Source: Flavobacteriales bacterium ALC-1
GTDB lineage: Bacteria > Bacteroidota > Bacteroidia > Flavobacteriales > Flavobacteriaceae
Assembly: GCA_000171875.1 (NCBI GenBank)
Contig: ABHI01000006.1
Coordinates: 1-64,000, forward strand
Reading direction: 5' to 3'
Length of the DNA: 64,000 nucleotides
The stretch's first letter is position 1. The number at the start of each line of letters is the position of its first letter. The notes below the pieces were generated by a model that saw nothing but the letters and a program-made list of their open reading frames with translations, did not search any database and had not been told where the DNA came from. Shown piece by piece: positions 1 to 7,605 of the stretch. Position numbers and translations under genes: made by a program.

Positions 1-261
1 CCTGAATTGGAAAATGCATTAAGATATGCCCTTAATTATCGAACGAATTTGATTGTTGAAAAGAACTATGAAATTAAAAAGGGAAACTCATATAGCATTG
101 GAAAACGAACTTATAAATTAGCCAAAAAGTATTTCCCTGACTGGATTGGATTTGAAAAAAGCCGTTGTGAATACAATCTGGAATTATCGGAAAGAATTAA
201 GAGAATTCGGAAAGTTTCTGATTGGAAAATTGAAAAACTAATGAATAGTGAAAAAACCTAA
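1..261 (+). CDS. Partial hypothetical protein, cargo of segment C0
   Basis: The frame is open from the first base of the window (Pro-Glu-Leu-Glu-Asn), so the start lies outside. The visible 86 residues are rich in Lys, Tyr and Arg, have no membrane segment and match no family I recognise. A TTG at 7 could be read as a start, but nothing favours it over an upstream one. The stop at 259-261 lies 15 nt before the 10-mer gtttgctaac (276-285) that ends segment C0. By analogy with the other segments, the unseen C0 start should read gttagcaaac. Confidence 0.6.
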   Translation, partial: PELENALRYALNYRTNLIVEKNYEIKKGNSYSIGKRTYKLAKKYFPDWIGFEKSRCEYNLELSERIKRIRKVSDWKIEKLMNSEKT

Positions 262-282
262 TTCGAATAAACAACGTTTGCT

Positions 283-469
283 AACACGGTGTATAAAACA
301 TAGCTAATAAATGCTTAACCGAAAGGTTTGTGTATATTTAAAAAGTCCGCCAAATTTTTAATTTGGTTTTTAAAAAGAGAAAATTAAAACAAAATATAAA
401 AATTCGGCTCTGTGTTAATCCGAAAAGTTAGTGTCTTTTTATACGCTACGTTTCATACACAAGACCGTT
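283..469 (+). repeat. attC-like site R1 (long variant)
   Basis: Left core AAC is 283-285, spacer acg, and left stem GTGTATAAAACATAGC 289-304. The right stem reads, as reverse complement, GTGTATGAAACGTAGC (445-460), then spacer aagacc and core GTT 467-469. The two stems match except for A versus G at stem positions 7 and 12. At 187 bp it is the longest site. It contains a central hairpin CCAAATT-TTT-AATTTGG (350-366) and an A-rich filler. It belongs with R3 and R8, whose stem sequences differ from those of the other seven sites. Confidence 0.75.
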
Positions 470-492
470 GTGCATAATTTGAGCGAACGTGT

Positions 493-990
493 TTGAATAC
501 AAGATTTATGAAAAGATTTATTGCTTTATTTATTTTGGTAAGTGCATTTAGTTGTAACGAAAAAGTTGTGTCGGAACAACAGTCGGATTATGATAAACAG
601 TTATCTATTTTGAAAAAAGAAAATGATAGTCTAAAACTTGAATTGAATAAATATGAAGATCTAATAATAAAAAACACTAACTTCTTCTTGACTCATAATC
701 GGAATAAATTTTGGCAAGTGATTTCCATTAATGGTAGAACTATAAAAAATCCGAAAGTTATATGGGAATTTCAAATAAATAATAATTACAATAAATACGT
801 TCTAAAAAACAATTCATTAACTGAATACGAAACTGGAGATAAAGTTTACAGCAATACTTTCGAAATTTTGACAAACCATAAAATCCTGTTAAATGGATAT
901 GAAAACTTAATTAGTAAAATATCAGACGACACGTTAAAAATCGGAAACAGAAATAGGCAATATATATTAATCCCATTTGAACTGAAATAA
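493..990 (+). CDS. Small predicted lipoprotein, cargo of segment C1
   Basis: A 165-residue protein of unknown function. Residues 6-20 form a basic then hydrophobic signal ending in a lipobox-like Ala-Phe-Ser-Cys, so it is probably a lipid-anchored envelope protein. A charged, coiled-coil-like stretch follows at about 27-58, then a beta-rich C-terminal half. The chosen start is TTG 493, 26 nt after the core GTT, the same spacing as the ATG of the lipoprotein at 10073. ATG 508 is an equally good alternative and keeps the signal peptide. The stop lies just before the segment end tatgcacaac (995-1004). No promoter is visible between R1 and the start. Confidence 0.7.
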   Translation: MNTRFMKRFIALFILVSAFSCNEKVVSEQQSDYDKQLSILKKENDSLKLELNKYEDLIIKNTNFFLTHNRNKFWQVISINGRTIKNPKVIWEFQINNNYNKYVLKNNSLTEYETGDKVYSNTFEILTNHKILLNGYENLISKISDDTLKIGNRNRQYILIPFELK

Positions 991-1001
991 AAACTATGCA
1001 C

Positions 1002-1128
1002 AACACCGTGTATAATTAATTGCTAGGTTCTTGCCTACTTGCGAATATTCCTGCGGAATATTCACAGGTTCGTAAAAGTTTGCTAATTTAGTTGCTTAAC
1101 CACGCAACTAACCATACACAAGACCGTT
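1002..1128 (+). repeat. attC-like site R2
   Basis: Core AAC 1002-1004, spacer acc, left stem GTGTATAATTAATTGC from 1008. The right stem read in reverse complement is GTGTATGGTTAGTTGC, ending at ATACAC 1114-1119, then spacer aagacc and core GTT 1126-1128. The central hairpin is a perfect 9-bp stem with a 3-base loop (GAATATTCC-TGC-GGAATATTC, 1043-1063). The left flank tatgcac pairs with the start of C1 (gtgcata, 470-476), not with the right flank of this site. Confidence 0.8.
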
Positions 1129-1150
1129 GTACACAATTTAAGAGAAACGT

Positions 1151-1408
1151 CTGAACAAGGAAGAATTAAATAAAGAAAAGAGAAAAACCATACCACTTAC
1201 AAAAGAGGAATGGTTTAGTTTTTTCATTTTTCCTGTAAATCCAAATTCACGACTGAATTCAAAAAGTGCGAATCAAATTGAATACGACCGATTCAAAAAG
1301 TTTGGTTTTGAAAAAAAAATGGAACAAGCCGAAACTGCACAAATTGCAGGAGTTCTGTTCTATTTTTTCCTAATCTTAATTGCTATTATAATCTTTCAAA
1401 TCATATAA
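1151..1408 (+). CDS. Small membrane protein without an ATG start, segment C2
   Basis: An open frame of 85 codons has no ATG before residue 57. It is open back to a stop at 1139-1141, and the only plausible initiation codon is CTG 1151, in a context (gtCTGAAC) resembling the TTG of the C1 gene (tTTGAATA). It encodes a charged N-terminal half (LTKEEWFSFFIFPVNPNSR) and one C-terminal membrane helix (about 66-85, GVLFYFFLILIAIIIFQII). The stop is 2 nt before the ATG at 1411, which suggests coupled translation. A lost start codon is the alternative. Function unknown. Confidence 0.5.
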   Translation: MNKEELNKEKRKTIPLTKEEWFSFFIFPVNPNSRLNSKSANQIEYDRFKKFGFEKKMEQAETAQIAGVLFYFFLILIAIIIFQII

Positions 1409-1410
1409 TT

Positions 1411-1824
1411 ATGAATGAAGCATTGTTACAATCGGAATATAATTACCAAATGAATAAATGTGTTCTCGTTCAAGGCGACATTCATTCTGTTTGGGCATAT
1501 GTGATTGACATAACTGACAATAGAGATGAAATAGAATTCGACGGATTTATATGTTCTCGTGGAACTTTAGTTGATGATAGTAACGAAATTGAGGATTATA
1601 TAAATCACGACCAAGGTTATGCGCCACCATTATTAAGTGATTATAAAAATGAGTATTCAATTATAAACGACCTTGTTGAAAGCGATATAAAAATTGACTG
1701 GAAAGATAACATTGTCCGAATTTTGATAAAAGGAACTGAATATTTAAAAATGGATTTGGAAACCAAAATGTCCTATTCAAAAGGAATTTCGAAAAACGGA
1801 GCATATGGAATTCCATTAAAATAA
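1411..1824 (+). CDS. Hypothetical protein, second gene of segment C2
   Basis: A 137-residue acidic protein without signal peptide or membrane helix, hence probably cytoplasmic. I do not recognise the family. The middle has an Asp/Glu-rich stretch (residues 51-64) and the C-terminal third reads as alternating strands. Start ATG 1411 is 2 nt after the stop of the small membrane protein, so C2 looks like a two-gene segment. The stop is followed by the segment end tgtgtacaac (1836-1845), the reverse complement of the segment start at 1126-1135. Confidence 0.7.
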   Translation: MNEALLQSEYNYQMNKCVLVQGDIHSVWAYVIDITDNRDEIEFDGFICSRGTLVDDSNEIEDYINHDQGYAPPLLSDYKNEYSIINDLVESDIKIDWKDNIVRILIKGTEYLKMDLETKMSYSKGISKNGAYGIPLK

Positions 1825-1842
1825 TAAATAAAAACTGTGTAC

Positions 1843-1963
1843 AACAACGTGTATAGCTCATTGCGGCTGAATTCCTAATCGGAATTCATTGCAATTTGCT
1901 ATCTTTCGGTTACGGCGGAAAATCATAGCTGATTTTCCGCAACGAGCCATACACAAAACCGTT
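1843..1963 (+). repeat. attC-like site R3
   Basis: Core AAC 1843-1845, spacer aac, left stem GTGTATAGCTCATTGCGG (1849-1866). The right stem in reverse complement is GTGTATGGCTCGTTGCGG (1937-1954), then spacer aaaacc and core GTT 1961-1963. It is an 18-bp stem broken only by the two invariant A versus G positions. It carries two central hairpins: GAATTCC/GGAATTC (1869-1887) and a perfect 11-bp GCGGAAAATCA/TGATTTTCCGC (1915-1940) whose end overlaps the outer right stem, so the two folds compete. Confidence 0.8.
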
Positions 1964-1973
1964 AGCAACAATT

Positions 1974-2405
1974 ATGAAATCCCATATAACTGTAATATTA
2001 AAAAACACCTCTACTAATATTTTATCGGATTTAAAATCGAGTCTTGAATTACATCGACTTGATGAGAATAGTCTAAAATATCTTAAAAGTCACCATTGGG
2101 ATTATTGGTTTTTACCACAAGAATCTGAATTTAATGATGTTGAAATAGAGAAAAAATTCACAGAATTGGATAAAGAAATCTTATCGAATACTTCTTATAT
2201 AAAAAACCTACCTAAAGATTACACTACTTCAGGAATAATAGATTTAGAAGAAAATTGGATTGATTTACAGGACTTTGGTTGGAAAATGATTCACGAACCA
2301 AGTGATGAAAACAGAAATTCTTTAAAAAAATGGAGCTTAAAATGTAAAGAAATTCTTAAGCGGAACAGAAATCATATATGTGTACAGGTAATTTTACATA
2401 ATTAA
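1974..2405 (+). CDS. Hypothetical protein, cargo of segment C3
   Basis: A 143-residue soluble protein with no signal peptide or membrane segment; family not recognised. It contains a His-His-Trp motif near residue 42 and several Trp residues (HHWDYWFLP, later ENWIDLQDFGWKM). ATG 1974 lies exactly 13 nt after the core GTT of R3, in the context caattATGAAA, which recurs at the start of segment C4. The stop at 2403-2405 precedes the segment end gttgctaac (2409-2417), the reverse complement of gttagcaac at 1961-1969. It is a typical compact one-gene segment. Confidence 0.75.
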   Translation: MKSHITVILKNTSTNILSDLKSSLELHRLDENSLKYLKSHHWDYWFLPQESEFNDVEIEKKFTELDKEILSNTSYIKNLPKDYTTSGIIDLEENWIDLQDFGWKMIHEPSDENRNSLKKWSLKCKEILKRNRNHICVQVILHN

Positions 2406-2414
2406 ACAGTTGCT

Positions 2415-2539
2415 AACACCGTGTATAATTAATTGCTTGTTCACTGCCGACTTACGAACATTCCTACGGAATATTCTATCTGTGATTTATTTGTTAAATT
2501 AGTTGCTTAACCACGCAACTAACCATACACAAACACGTT
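2415..2539 (+). repeat. attC-like site R4
   Basis: Core AAC 2415-2417, spacer acc, left stem GTGTATAATTAATTGC from 2421. The right stem (reverse complement GTGTATGGTTAGTTGC) ends at ATACAC 2525-2530, then spacer aaacac and core GTT 2537-2539. The central hairpin GAACATTCC-TAC-GGAATATTC (2456-2476) has one mismatch, C against A, which would be a G/T wobble on the bottom strand. Confidence 0.8.
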
Positions 2540-2549
2540 GTAAACAATT

Positions 2550-3590
2550 ATGAAACAAACAATCGTACTTCTAATTTGTGTTTTTATTTTTGGGTGTAAA
2601 TCTGATATAAAACAAAAAGATATTGATTTCGCTGACTTAAATCTTATACTTCAAACTAACGAAAAAATAGATAGTGTTTGGATAATGGATATTGGTCAAC
2701 AACGTGAGAATTTAAAGTTGCCCTTTGGAGATACATTAAAAATCAACTTGAAGGATAGCATTAATGATTTGTATCTTATCAATTTCATAAAAAATGGAAA
2801 AATAGTTTCTAGTCCCATGTCCAATCAAATTTGGTTGAAAGGTGAAAAAATTATCATTCAAGGGAGAATAGAAAATCAATTATTAATTGATACAGTGATT
2901 AATTCTGATATATATTATAATTCCAAACGATTCAGAAAAAACTATAAAGAGTTATTTAATCAAAAGGCTGATAGCAATAAAATAGATAATTATATTTTAA
3001 AATCTATAGAAGAAAATTATGATAGTCCTTTCTCATTACAAGTAGCTGACAATTATATTCGTAGAAATATTAACCAAAAAGATAAGCTTAAAAAGCTTAA
3101 TGAATTAATAAAAAACCAAAACAGCTTAATAAAAAATCATGGTTTTATAACTGTTCATAGTGATTTGAAAAAAAAACTTAAAATAAAAAAGATAAATCTA
3201 TCAGAATACAAGTTATACAATAAAAAAAATCAAATTTCAGAAATCACTGCGTATGAGAACAAAGTAATACTTTTAGATTTTTGGTTTGTTGAGTGCGCAC
3301 CTTGTATAAGAGATCATAAAATTATTTCGCAAAGATTAGATTTATTAAATAATAAAAATGTCGAATTAATTGGTATTTCAATTGATAAAAGCTATTCTAA
3401 ATGGCATCAATATCTTGAAAATAAGAACTATAACTGGAGAAATTTCAGAGAAATTGATACTGTTCAAATGCTTACTAAAGATTTAGGGGTTTCAGATTTT
3501 CCTACGTATGTTCTGTTAAATAAAAATGGTGAAATTGAAAAAATTACTAATTCATTTGAACAAATAGAAAAACTGATAATTCTAAAATAA
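2550..3590 (+). CDS. Lipoprotein with TlpA-like thioredoxin domain, segment C4
   Basis: A 346-residue envelope protein. Residues 1-15 are a lipoprotein signal (MKQTIVLLICVFIFGC) with Cys16 as the likely lipidated residue. An N-terminal region of about 200 residues resembles the DUF4369-type domain that precedes thioredoxin folds in Bacteroidota. A C-terminal TlpA/AhpC-like domain follows, with the redox motif Cys249-Ala-Pro-Cys252 in the context FWFVECAPC and a cis-Pro region FPTYVLLN. It probably reduces or rearranges thiols in the periplasm. ATG 2550 is 13 nt after the R4 core, and the stop lies 2 nt before the segment end gtttacaac (3593-3601). Confidence 0.85.
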   Translation: MKQTIVLLICVFIFGCKSDIKQKDIDFADLNLILQTNEKIDSVWIMDIGQQRENLKLPFGDTLKINLKDSINDLYLINFIKNGKIVSSPMSNQIWLKGEKIIIQGRIENQLLIDTVINSDIYYNSKRFRKNYKELFNQKADSNKIDNYILKSIEENYDSPFSLQVADNYIRRNINQKDKLKKLNELIKNQNSLIKNHGFITVHSDLKKKLKIKKINLSEYKLYNKKNQISEITAYENKVILLDFWFVECAPCIRDHKIISQRLDLLNNKNVELIGISIDKSYSKWHQYLENKNYNWRNFREIDTVQMLTKDLGVSDFPTYVLLNKNGEIEKITNSFEQIEKLIILK

Positions 3591-3598
3591 CAGTTTAC

Positions 3599-3721
3599 AA
3601 CAACATGTATAGTCAATTGCTAGTCTGTGTGTACTCGGAAAATCCTGCGAATTTTCCTCTGGTTCGGTTTCTTTTACTAACTTAACTCTTGCCAACGCAA
3701 CTAACCATACACGAATACGTT
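3599..3721 (+). repeat. attC-like site R5
   Basis: Core AAC 3599-3601, spacer aac, left stem ATGTATAGTCAATTGC (3605-3620). The right stem (reverse complement GTGTATGGTTAGTTGC) ends at ATACAC 3707-3712, then spacer gaatac and core GTT 3719-3721. The left stem differs from the right at four positions, all of the kind that gives A/C on top and G/T on the bottom strand. The central hairpin GGAAAATCC-TGC-GAATTTTCC (3637-3657) has one mismatch of the same kind. Confidence 0.75.
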
Positions 3722-3731
3722 AGCAAACAGT

Positions 3732-4334
3732 TTGAGAAACACAATGCACAGAATTTTGATATTATTATTCTTGACAATATTCAATTGTAAACAAGACAAT
3801 TCGAATAAAAATGATTCAGTAACGAGTACGAAATCTGAATTAAATACCGAGAAAGAATTATTAGAAAACTTGAACGAATTAAACGTTTTTTACTCAAGAA
3901 TAAAATTAGATACTGTGAAATATAATCAAGATTTAAAAATAGAAAACACAACTCATAATCTTGAATTAAAACTTTATAGCTCAAATGACAGTTCTATTGT
4001 TATTGAAAATCCAGATTTTAAAGGAGTTTATCATAATTCTGTAGCAGAAATTCTACTTACAAAAAATAAAGACACAATATTGCAGAAAAAATTAACGAAA
4101 GAAATTTTTAAAGACAGTATTGATAATAATGATTATAAAGTTATAACCTTAAGTGAAATTGGGTATGAAAATATTCGCTCTAACCGAATTTATTTTAATG
4201 TTGGATTTGAAGAGGCTGATAACTTTAGTTGCTTTCAAGGATTGTATTACCAACAATGTGATATCGGAATTTTTTTTAGAACAAATAAAAAAGGAAAAGT
4301 TTCGTATGGGAATTTTAGAGATAGAAGAGAATAA
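3732..4334 (+). CDS. Small predicted lipoprotein, cargo of segment C5
   Basis: A 200-residue protein of unknown function with a short hydrophobic signal (HRILILLFLTIFNC) ending in a probable lipidated Cys. A Ser/Lys/Glu-rich linker and a beta-rich body follow, with two Cys near the C-terminus (FSCFQGLYYQQCDIG). TTG 3732 is chosen because it lies exactly 13 nt after the core GTT, as the ATGs of C3 and C4 do. ATG 3744 would give a four-residue shorter protein with the same signal. The segment end gtttgctaac (4340-4349) mirrors gttagcaaac (3719-3728). Confidence 0.7.
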   Translation: MRNTMHRILILLFLTIFNCKQDNSNKNDSVTSTKSELNTEKELLENLNELNVFYSRIKLDTVKYNQDLKIENTTHNLELKLYSSNDSSIVIENPDFKGVYHNSVAEILLTKNKDTILQKKLTKEIFKDSIDNNDYKVITLSEIGYENIRSNRIYFNVGFEEADNFSCFQGLYYQQCDIGIFFRTNKKGKVSYGNFRDRRE

Positions 4335-4346
4335 AAACCGTTTGCT

Positions 4347-4471
4347 AACACCGTGTATAATTAATTGCTTGGTCACTGCCGACTTACGAAAATTCCGCTG
4401 GAATTTTCTATCTGTGATTAGTTTGTTAACTTAGTTGCTAAACCACGCAACTAACCATACACAAACACGTT
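4347..4471 (+). repeat. attC-like site R6
   Basis: Core AAC 4347-4349, spacer acc, left stem GTGTATAATTAATTGC from 4353. The right stem ends at ATACAC 4457-4462, then spacer aaacac and core GTT 4469-4471. The central hairpin GAAAATTCC-GCT-GGAATTTTC (4388-4408) is perfect. Compared with R2 it carries a compensated pair change (A-T for T-A at stem position 4). Very similar to R4 outside the cores. Confidence 0.8.
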
Positions 4472-4486
4472 AGCCACAATGTAAAA

Positions 4487-5083
4487 ATGAAGAACATTAA
4501 AAAATATATAGCTGAAGGAATATTAATAGTCTTTAGTGTTTTATTCGCATTGTTTATCAATAAATTATTTGATGACTATAAAACCAATGTAAAAAAGACA
4601 ATTGCTATCGAAAGTATTCAAAAGGAATTATATAAAAATTCAGAAATAATTGCTAATTGGAAAGAAAAACATATAAAAATAAGAAATAGGATCACGCAAA
4701 TTGTTGAAGGAAAAAATGACAGCTTGAAAACCGAATTATTAAAGTATGATTTCTTGAACCTTGGAGTGCTCACAAATAATCAAAGCTTAATAGATGATAT
4801 ATTAACAAATACTGCCTGGGAATCTGCTAAAACAACTGGAATTATATCAGAATTTAATTTTGAAACAACTCAAAAACTGACTCACGTTTATTCCATGCAA
4901 GAAGTTCTGACAGAAAGAACAATTACTAAAATATTGGATTATTATTTTGATACAGATGCCCACAATATGGAAGATATTGACCAAATTCTTGTGCAATTTC
5001 AATTAAGGTTTTGGGAATTAACTGGACAAGAAGAACTAATGGTCAACTTATATAAAGAAGCTTTTGATGAAGTAAAGAAATAA
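4487..5083 (+). CDS. Membrane-anchored DUF6090-like protein, segment C6
   Basis: A 198-residue protein with one N-terminal membrane helix (about 10-25, EGILIVFSVLFALFINK), followed by a mainly helical, charged soluble domain. The head resembles a Bacteroidota family of unknown function (DUF6090-like); this is from memory and tentative. With the basic N-terminus inside, the domain is probably periplasmic. ATG 4487 lies 18 nt after the R6 core. The stop is followed by gtggctaac (5088-5096), the exact mirror of gttagccac at 4469-4477. Confidence 0.65.
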   Translation: MKNIKKYIAEGILIVFSVLFALFINKLFDDYKTNVKKTIAIESIQKELYKNSEIIANWKEKHIKIRNRITQIVEGKNDSLKTELLKYDFLNLGVLTNNQSLIDDILTNTAWESAKTTGIISEFNFETTQKLTHVYSMQEVLTERTITKILDYYFDTDAHNMEDIDQILVQFQLRFWELTGQEELMVNLYKEAFDEVKK

Positions 5084-5093
5084 CACAGTGGCT

Positions 5094-5217
5094 AACAACG
5101 TGTATAATTCATTGCTAGTACTCGCTTACTTACGAAAATCCTCGCAGATTTTCTATTAGGTTTGTATTTGCTAAATTAGTTGCTGAAACACGCAACGAAA
5201 TCATACACAAACACGTT
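5094..5217 (+). repeat. attC-like site R7
   Basis: Core AAC 5094-5096, spacer aac, left stem GTGTATAATTCATTGC from 5100. The right stem (reverse complement GTGTATGATTTCGTTGC, one extra base) ends at ATACAC 5203-5208, then spacer aaacac and core GTT 5215-5217. The central hairpin GAAAATCC-TCGC-AGATTTTC (5134-5153) has one C/A mismatch. Its right arm is nearly identical to that of R10, although the two sites lie 8.6 kb apart. Confidence 0.8.
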
Positions 5218-5240
5218 GGCAATAATTAATAAAACGAAAC

Positions 5241-5834
5241 TTGCATTATAAAAAATCACATATCTTAATACTAAATAATGTTTCAAGATTCATTGATTTA
5301 ACGGAACTTGAAAAGCAGAAGTATCTCTCTTTGCTTACCGAAATCAGTGTAAAGCGAAAGGCTTTTTTAATGCAAGCTGGTGACATAGCATCCTACGAGT
5401 ATTTTATCACTAAAGGCTGTTTAAAAGTATATACTCTAGATGATGATGGCGCACCACATATTTCTATGTTTGCAGTAGAAGATTATTGGACAGGTGATAT
5501 GGCGAGCTTTATGACTAAAGAACCGACGAGCTACTTCATTAAGGCTACTGAAGATTCTGAATTATTAGGTATTTCAAGGGCTAATTACGAACTGCTATTT
5601 CAAGAGATACCCAAGTTTGAACGTTTCTATCGCATACTTTATCATAAGTCCTTAATAAGTTATATACGTAGATCTAATCATGGTATTTCACTAACCGCAG
5701 AGGAACGTTATATAGAATTCAAAACCAAATACCCAAACATTGTTAATAGAATTACTCAGAAAGATTTGGCTGGTTACATTGGAATTACGCCAGAATTTAT
5801 GAGTAAAATCATTACAAAAGTCAACAGGAGGTAA
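5241..5834 (+). CDS. Crp/Fnr family transcriptional regulator
   Basis: A 197-residue protein with an N-terminal cyclic-nucleotide-binding-like beta roll (about 25-115, including KRKAFLMQAGDIASYEYF and KGCLKVYTLDDDG). A C-terminal winged-helix segment follows (about 165-197, ITQKDLAGYIGITPEFMSKI). The C-terminus is short for the family, ending soon after the recognition helix. No in-frame ATG exists near the front; TTG 5241, 26 nt after the R7 core, is the likely start, and a recombination-trimmed N-terminus cannot be excluded. It leads segment C7 and probably controls the redox/membrane genes behind it. Confidence 0.8.
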   Translation: MHYKKSHILILNNVSRFIDLTELEKQKYLSLLTEISVKRKAFLMQAGDIASYEYFITKGCLKVYTLDDDGAPHISMFAVEDYWTGDMASFMTKEPTSYFIKATEDSELLGISRANYELLFQEIPKFERFYRILYHKSLISYIRRSNHGISLTAEERYIEFKTKYPNIVNRITQKDLAGYIGITPEFMSKIITKVNRR

Positions 5835-5887
5835 AAATCTTAAACTAGTTCATTTTTTTTCATGCGTTCCTATCGGAATTTTGAAGC

Positions 5888-6529
5888 ATGAAAAGAATAA
5901 CACTCATCAGTTCACTTTTAATTATTGGATTTTTAAATCCTTTACATGCACAGTTTACGCAAGTAGAGTTGTTCGCAGGATTTGATAAAACTGATTTTAC
6001 CTTATTCTCAAGCTATCCTATAAATAAAAGCCAAACACTAAGTCTAAATACACTAGCTTTCTTTCAAAAGTATAAACAAGAAAACGAAGAGTTTGATGAG
6101 ATTGGTGTACAACCCACCTTGTTTTGGAATATTACCAAAAATATTTCTCTAGGTACTTCCATATACTATAACAGCTTTGCTGGCTATTCTGAAAGATTAT
6201 CTGCCAAGTATTCGCTCAAAAATTCACGTCTAGCATTTGTATTAATCCCAACAGTTGCGCACTCAGAACAAACTGATGCTAGTTATGCGGAAGTATTTGT
6301 GCAAATTCAATATAACAAACCTATAAATGACCATATGTCACTCTGGTTAAATGGTCAGTTCTTAAGCATTTGGGATAAGTTTAAAACACACTCAAGAAGC
6401 TATCAACAGTGGCGTGCAGGTGTGTCTTTTGATGACGTTCAGGTAGGTTTTGGTTTAGATATGGACCAATATGGGTTAAAGCCTATAAACAAGATTTCTT
6501 TCGGATTGTATTATCGATTAACTATATAA
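5888..6529 (+). CDS. Predicted outer-membrane beta-barrel protein
   Basis: A 213-residue protein with a cleavable signal (residues 1-21, ending Leu-His-Ala-Gln). The rest is made of amphipathic strands of about 10 residues with aromatic girdles, ending in Gly-Leu-Tyr-Tyr-Arg-Leu-Thr-Ile as expected for a barrel's last strand. No catalytic motif is visible and the specific family is not recognised. It follows the Crp/Fnr gene by 53 nt, separated by a small inverted repeat (catgc ... gcatg around 5859-5890), and precedes the DoxX gene by 22 nt, so it probably belongs to one transcript with them. Confidence 0.75.
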   Translation: MKRITLISSLLIIGFLNPLHAQFTQVELFAGFDKTDFTLFSSYPINKSQTLSLNTLAFFQKYKQENEEFDEIGVQPTLFWNITKNISLGTSIYYNSFAGYSERLSAKYSLKNSRLAFVLIPTVAHSEQTDASYAEVFVQIQYNKPINDHMSLWLNGQFLSIWDKFKTHSRSYQQWRAGVSFDDVQVGFGLDMDQYGLKPINKISFGLYYRLTI

Positions 6530-6551
6530 ACAATTTTAACTCTTAAACATT

Positions 6552-7007
6552 ATGAAAAATTTAGTACTACAACTTTTAAAAACCAATCCAAATACTGGAT
6601 TGAGTATTGCACGCTTAACGCTTGGCCTCGTCATATTTCCTCATGGCGCACAAAAACTATTAGGACTCTTTGGTGGCTATGGGTATTCTGGAACGATGGA
6701 CTTTCTAACCACACAAATGGGTTTACCAAGTATTGTGGCCTTCTCAGTAATTATGATTGAGTTTTTTGGCTCTATTTCATTAGTACTAGGATTCTTCTCT
6801 AGGTTTTGGACAATTGCACTAGTAGGTATGTTCACAGGAATCATTATCACTACACAACTTGAGCATGGCTTTTTTATGAACTGGTTTGGTAATCAAGAAG
6901 GAGAAGGCTACGAATATTCACTTTTAGTTATAGGACTTGCCTTAAGTGTTACGGTTAACGGCAGCGGAAAATGGTCTATAGATGGTTTAATATCAAAAAA
7001 CAAATAA
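6552..7007 (+). CDS. DoxX family membrane protein
   Basis: A 151-residue protein with four predicted membrane helices. It shows the DoxX pattern of an early Arg-Leu-Thr-Leu-Gly followed by PHGAQKLLGLFGGYG near residues 30-45, and a second helix with EFFGSISLVLGFFSR. DoxX proteins are inner-membrane proteins often linked to quinone or thiol redox and detoxification; the exact role here is not known. It ends 1 nt before the FMN reductase gene (taaaATG), so the two are almost certainly co-translated. Confidence 0.88.
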   Translation: MKNLVLQLLKTNPNTGLSIARLTLGLVIFPHGAQKLLGLFGGYGYSGTMDFLTTQMGLPSIVAFSVIMIEFFGSISLVLGFFSRFWTIALVGMFTGIIITTQLEHGFFMNWFGNQEGEGYEYSLLVIGLALSVTVNGSGKWSIDGLISKNK

Positions 7008-7008
7008 A

Positions 7009-7551
7009 ATGAAAAAAGTAATCACAATTGCAGGAACTAACAGTCAGAAATCTATTAACAAAAGGTTGTTATCCTATACTTCTAGTTTATTGGAAAATAT
7101 AGAACTAATTTCTATCGACTTAAATGATTATGTTCTGCCGATTTACGGGGTTGATTTTGAAGATGAAAATGGAATTCCAACAGCCGTTAAAAGACTCAAT
7201 GAAGTATTTGACACCGCTGATGGATTTATAATTGCATTGGCAGAACACAACGGAACTTATACAGCAGTATTTAAAAATACATTAGACTGGTTGTCTCGCG
7301 CGAATATGAAAGTATGGCGAGATAAACCTACACTCTTAATGGCAACCTCACCTGGAGGTCGCGGTGGAGCCACTGTTTTAGAGGCTACAGTAAACTATTT
7401 TCCTTTTTTAGGAGCTAATGTCGTGGCAGACTTTTCCTTACCTAGTTTTTTTGACAATTTCTCAGAGAATGGTATTTCAAATTTAGACCTAAAGGAATCG
7501 CTAATTCAAAAGGTTCAACTTTTCGAACAAATCATAAGTCCTTTGGAATAA
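7009..7551 (+). CDS. NADPH-dependent FMN reductase family protein
   Basis: A 180-residue flavodoxin-fold protein. The first strand and phosphate loop read TIAGTNSQKSINKRLL (residues 6-21), and the second flavin loop is ALAEHNGTYTAVFKNTLDW (about 76-95), typical of the NADPH-dependent FMN/quinone reductase family. A Gly-rich stretch (SPGGRGG, about 116-122) follows. It probably transfers electrons from NAD(P)H to flavin, quinone or an electrophile. It starts 1 nt after the DoxX stop. A TAnnTTTG-like element (7573-7580) follows, so the next gene may also have its own promoter. Confidence 0.88.
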   Translation: MKKVITIAGTNSQKSINKRLLSYTSSLLENIELISIDLNDYVLPIYGVDFEDENGIPTAVKRLNEVFDTADGFIIALAEHNGTYTAVFKNTLDWLSRANMKVWRDKPTLLMATSPGGRGGATVLEATVNYFPFLGANVVADFSLPSFFDNFSENGISNLDLKESLIQKVQLFEQIISPLE

Positions 7552-7572
7552 ATGATTGGCTCATAACCACTT

Positions 7573-7580
7573 TAGCTTTG
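7573..7580 (+). promoter_or_regulatory. Possible -7 element TAGCTTTG
   Basis: This matches the Bacteroidota -7 consensus TAnnTTTG and lies 25 nt before the ATG at 7606. A TTGG at 7556-7559 is too close to be a good -33 partner. It could give the DUF1772 gene its own transcript within segment C7. Confidence 0.35.
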
Positions 7581-7605
7581 TACCAACATTTAAAAACAAT
7601 TAAAA

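Noticed and set aside
5859..5892. Inverted repeat catgc ... gcatg between the Crp/Fnr gene and the beta-barrel gene as another recombination site
   Set aside because: It lacks the GTGTAT stem, core AAC/GTT and spacers of R1-R10. It may be a regulatory hairpin but evidence is thin.
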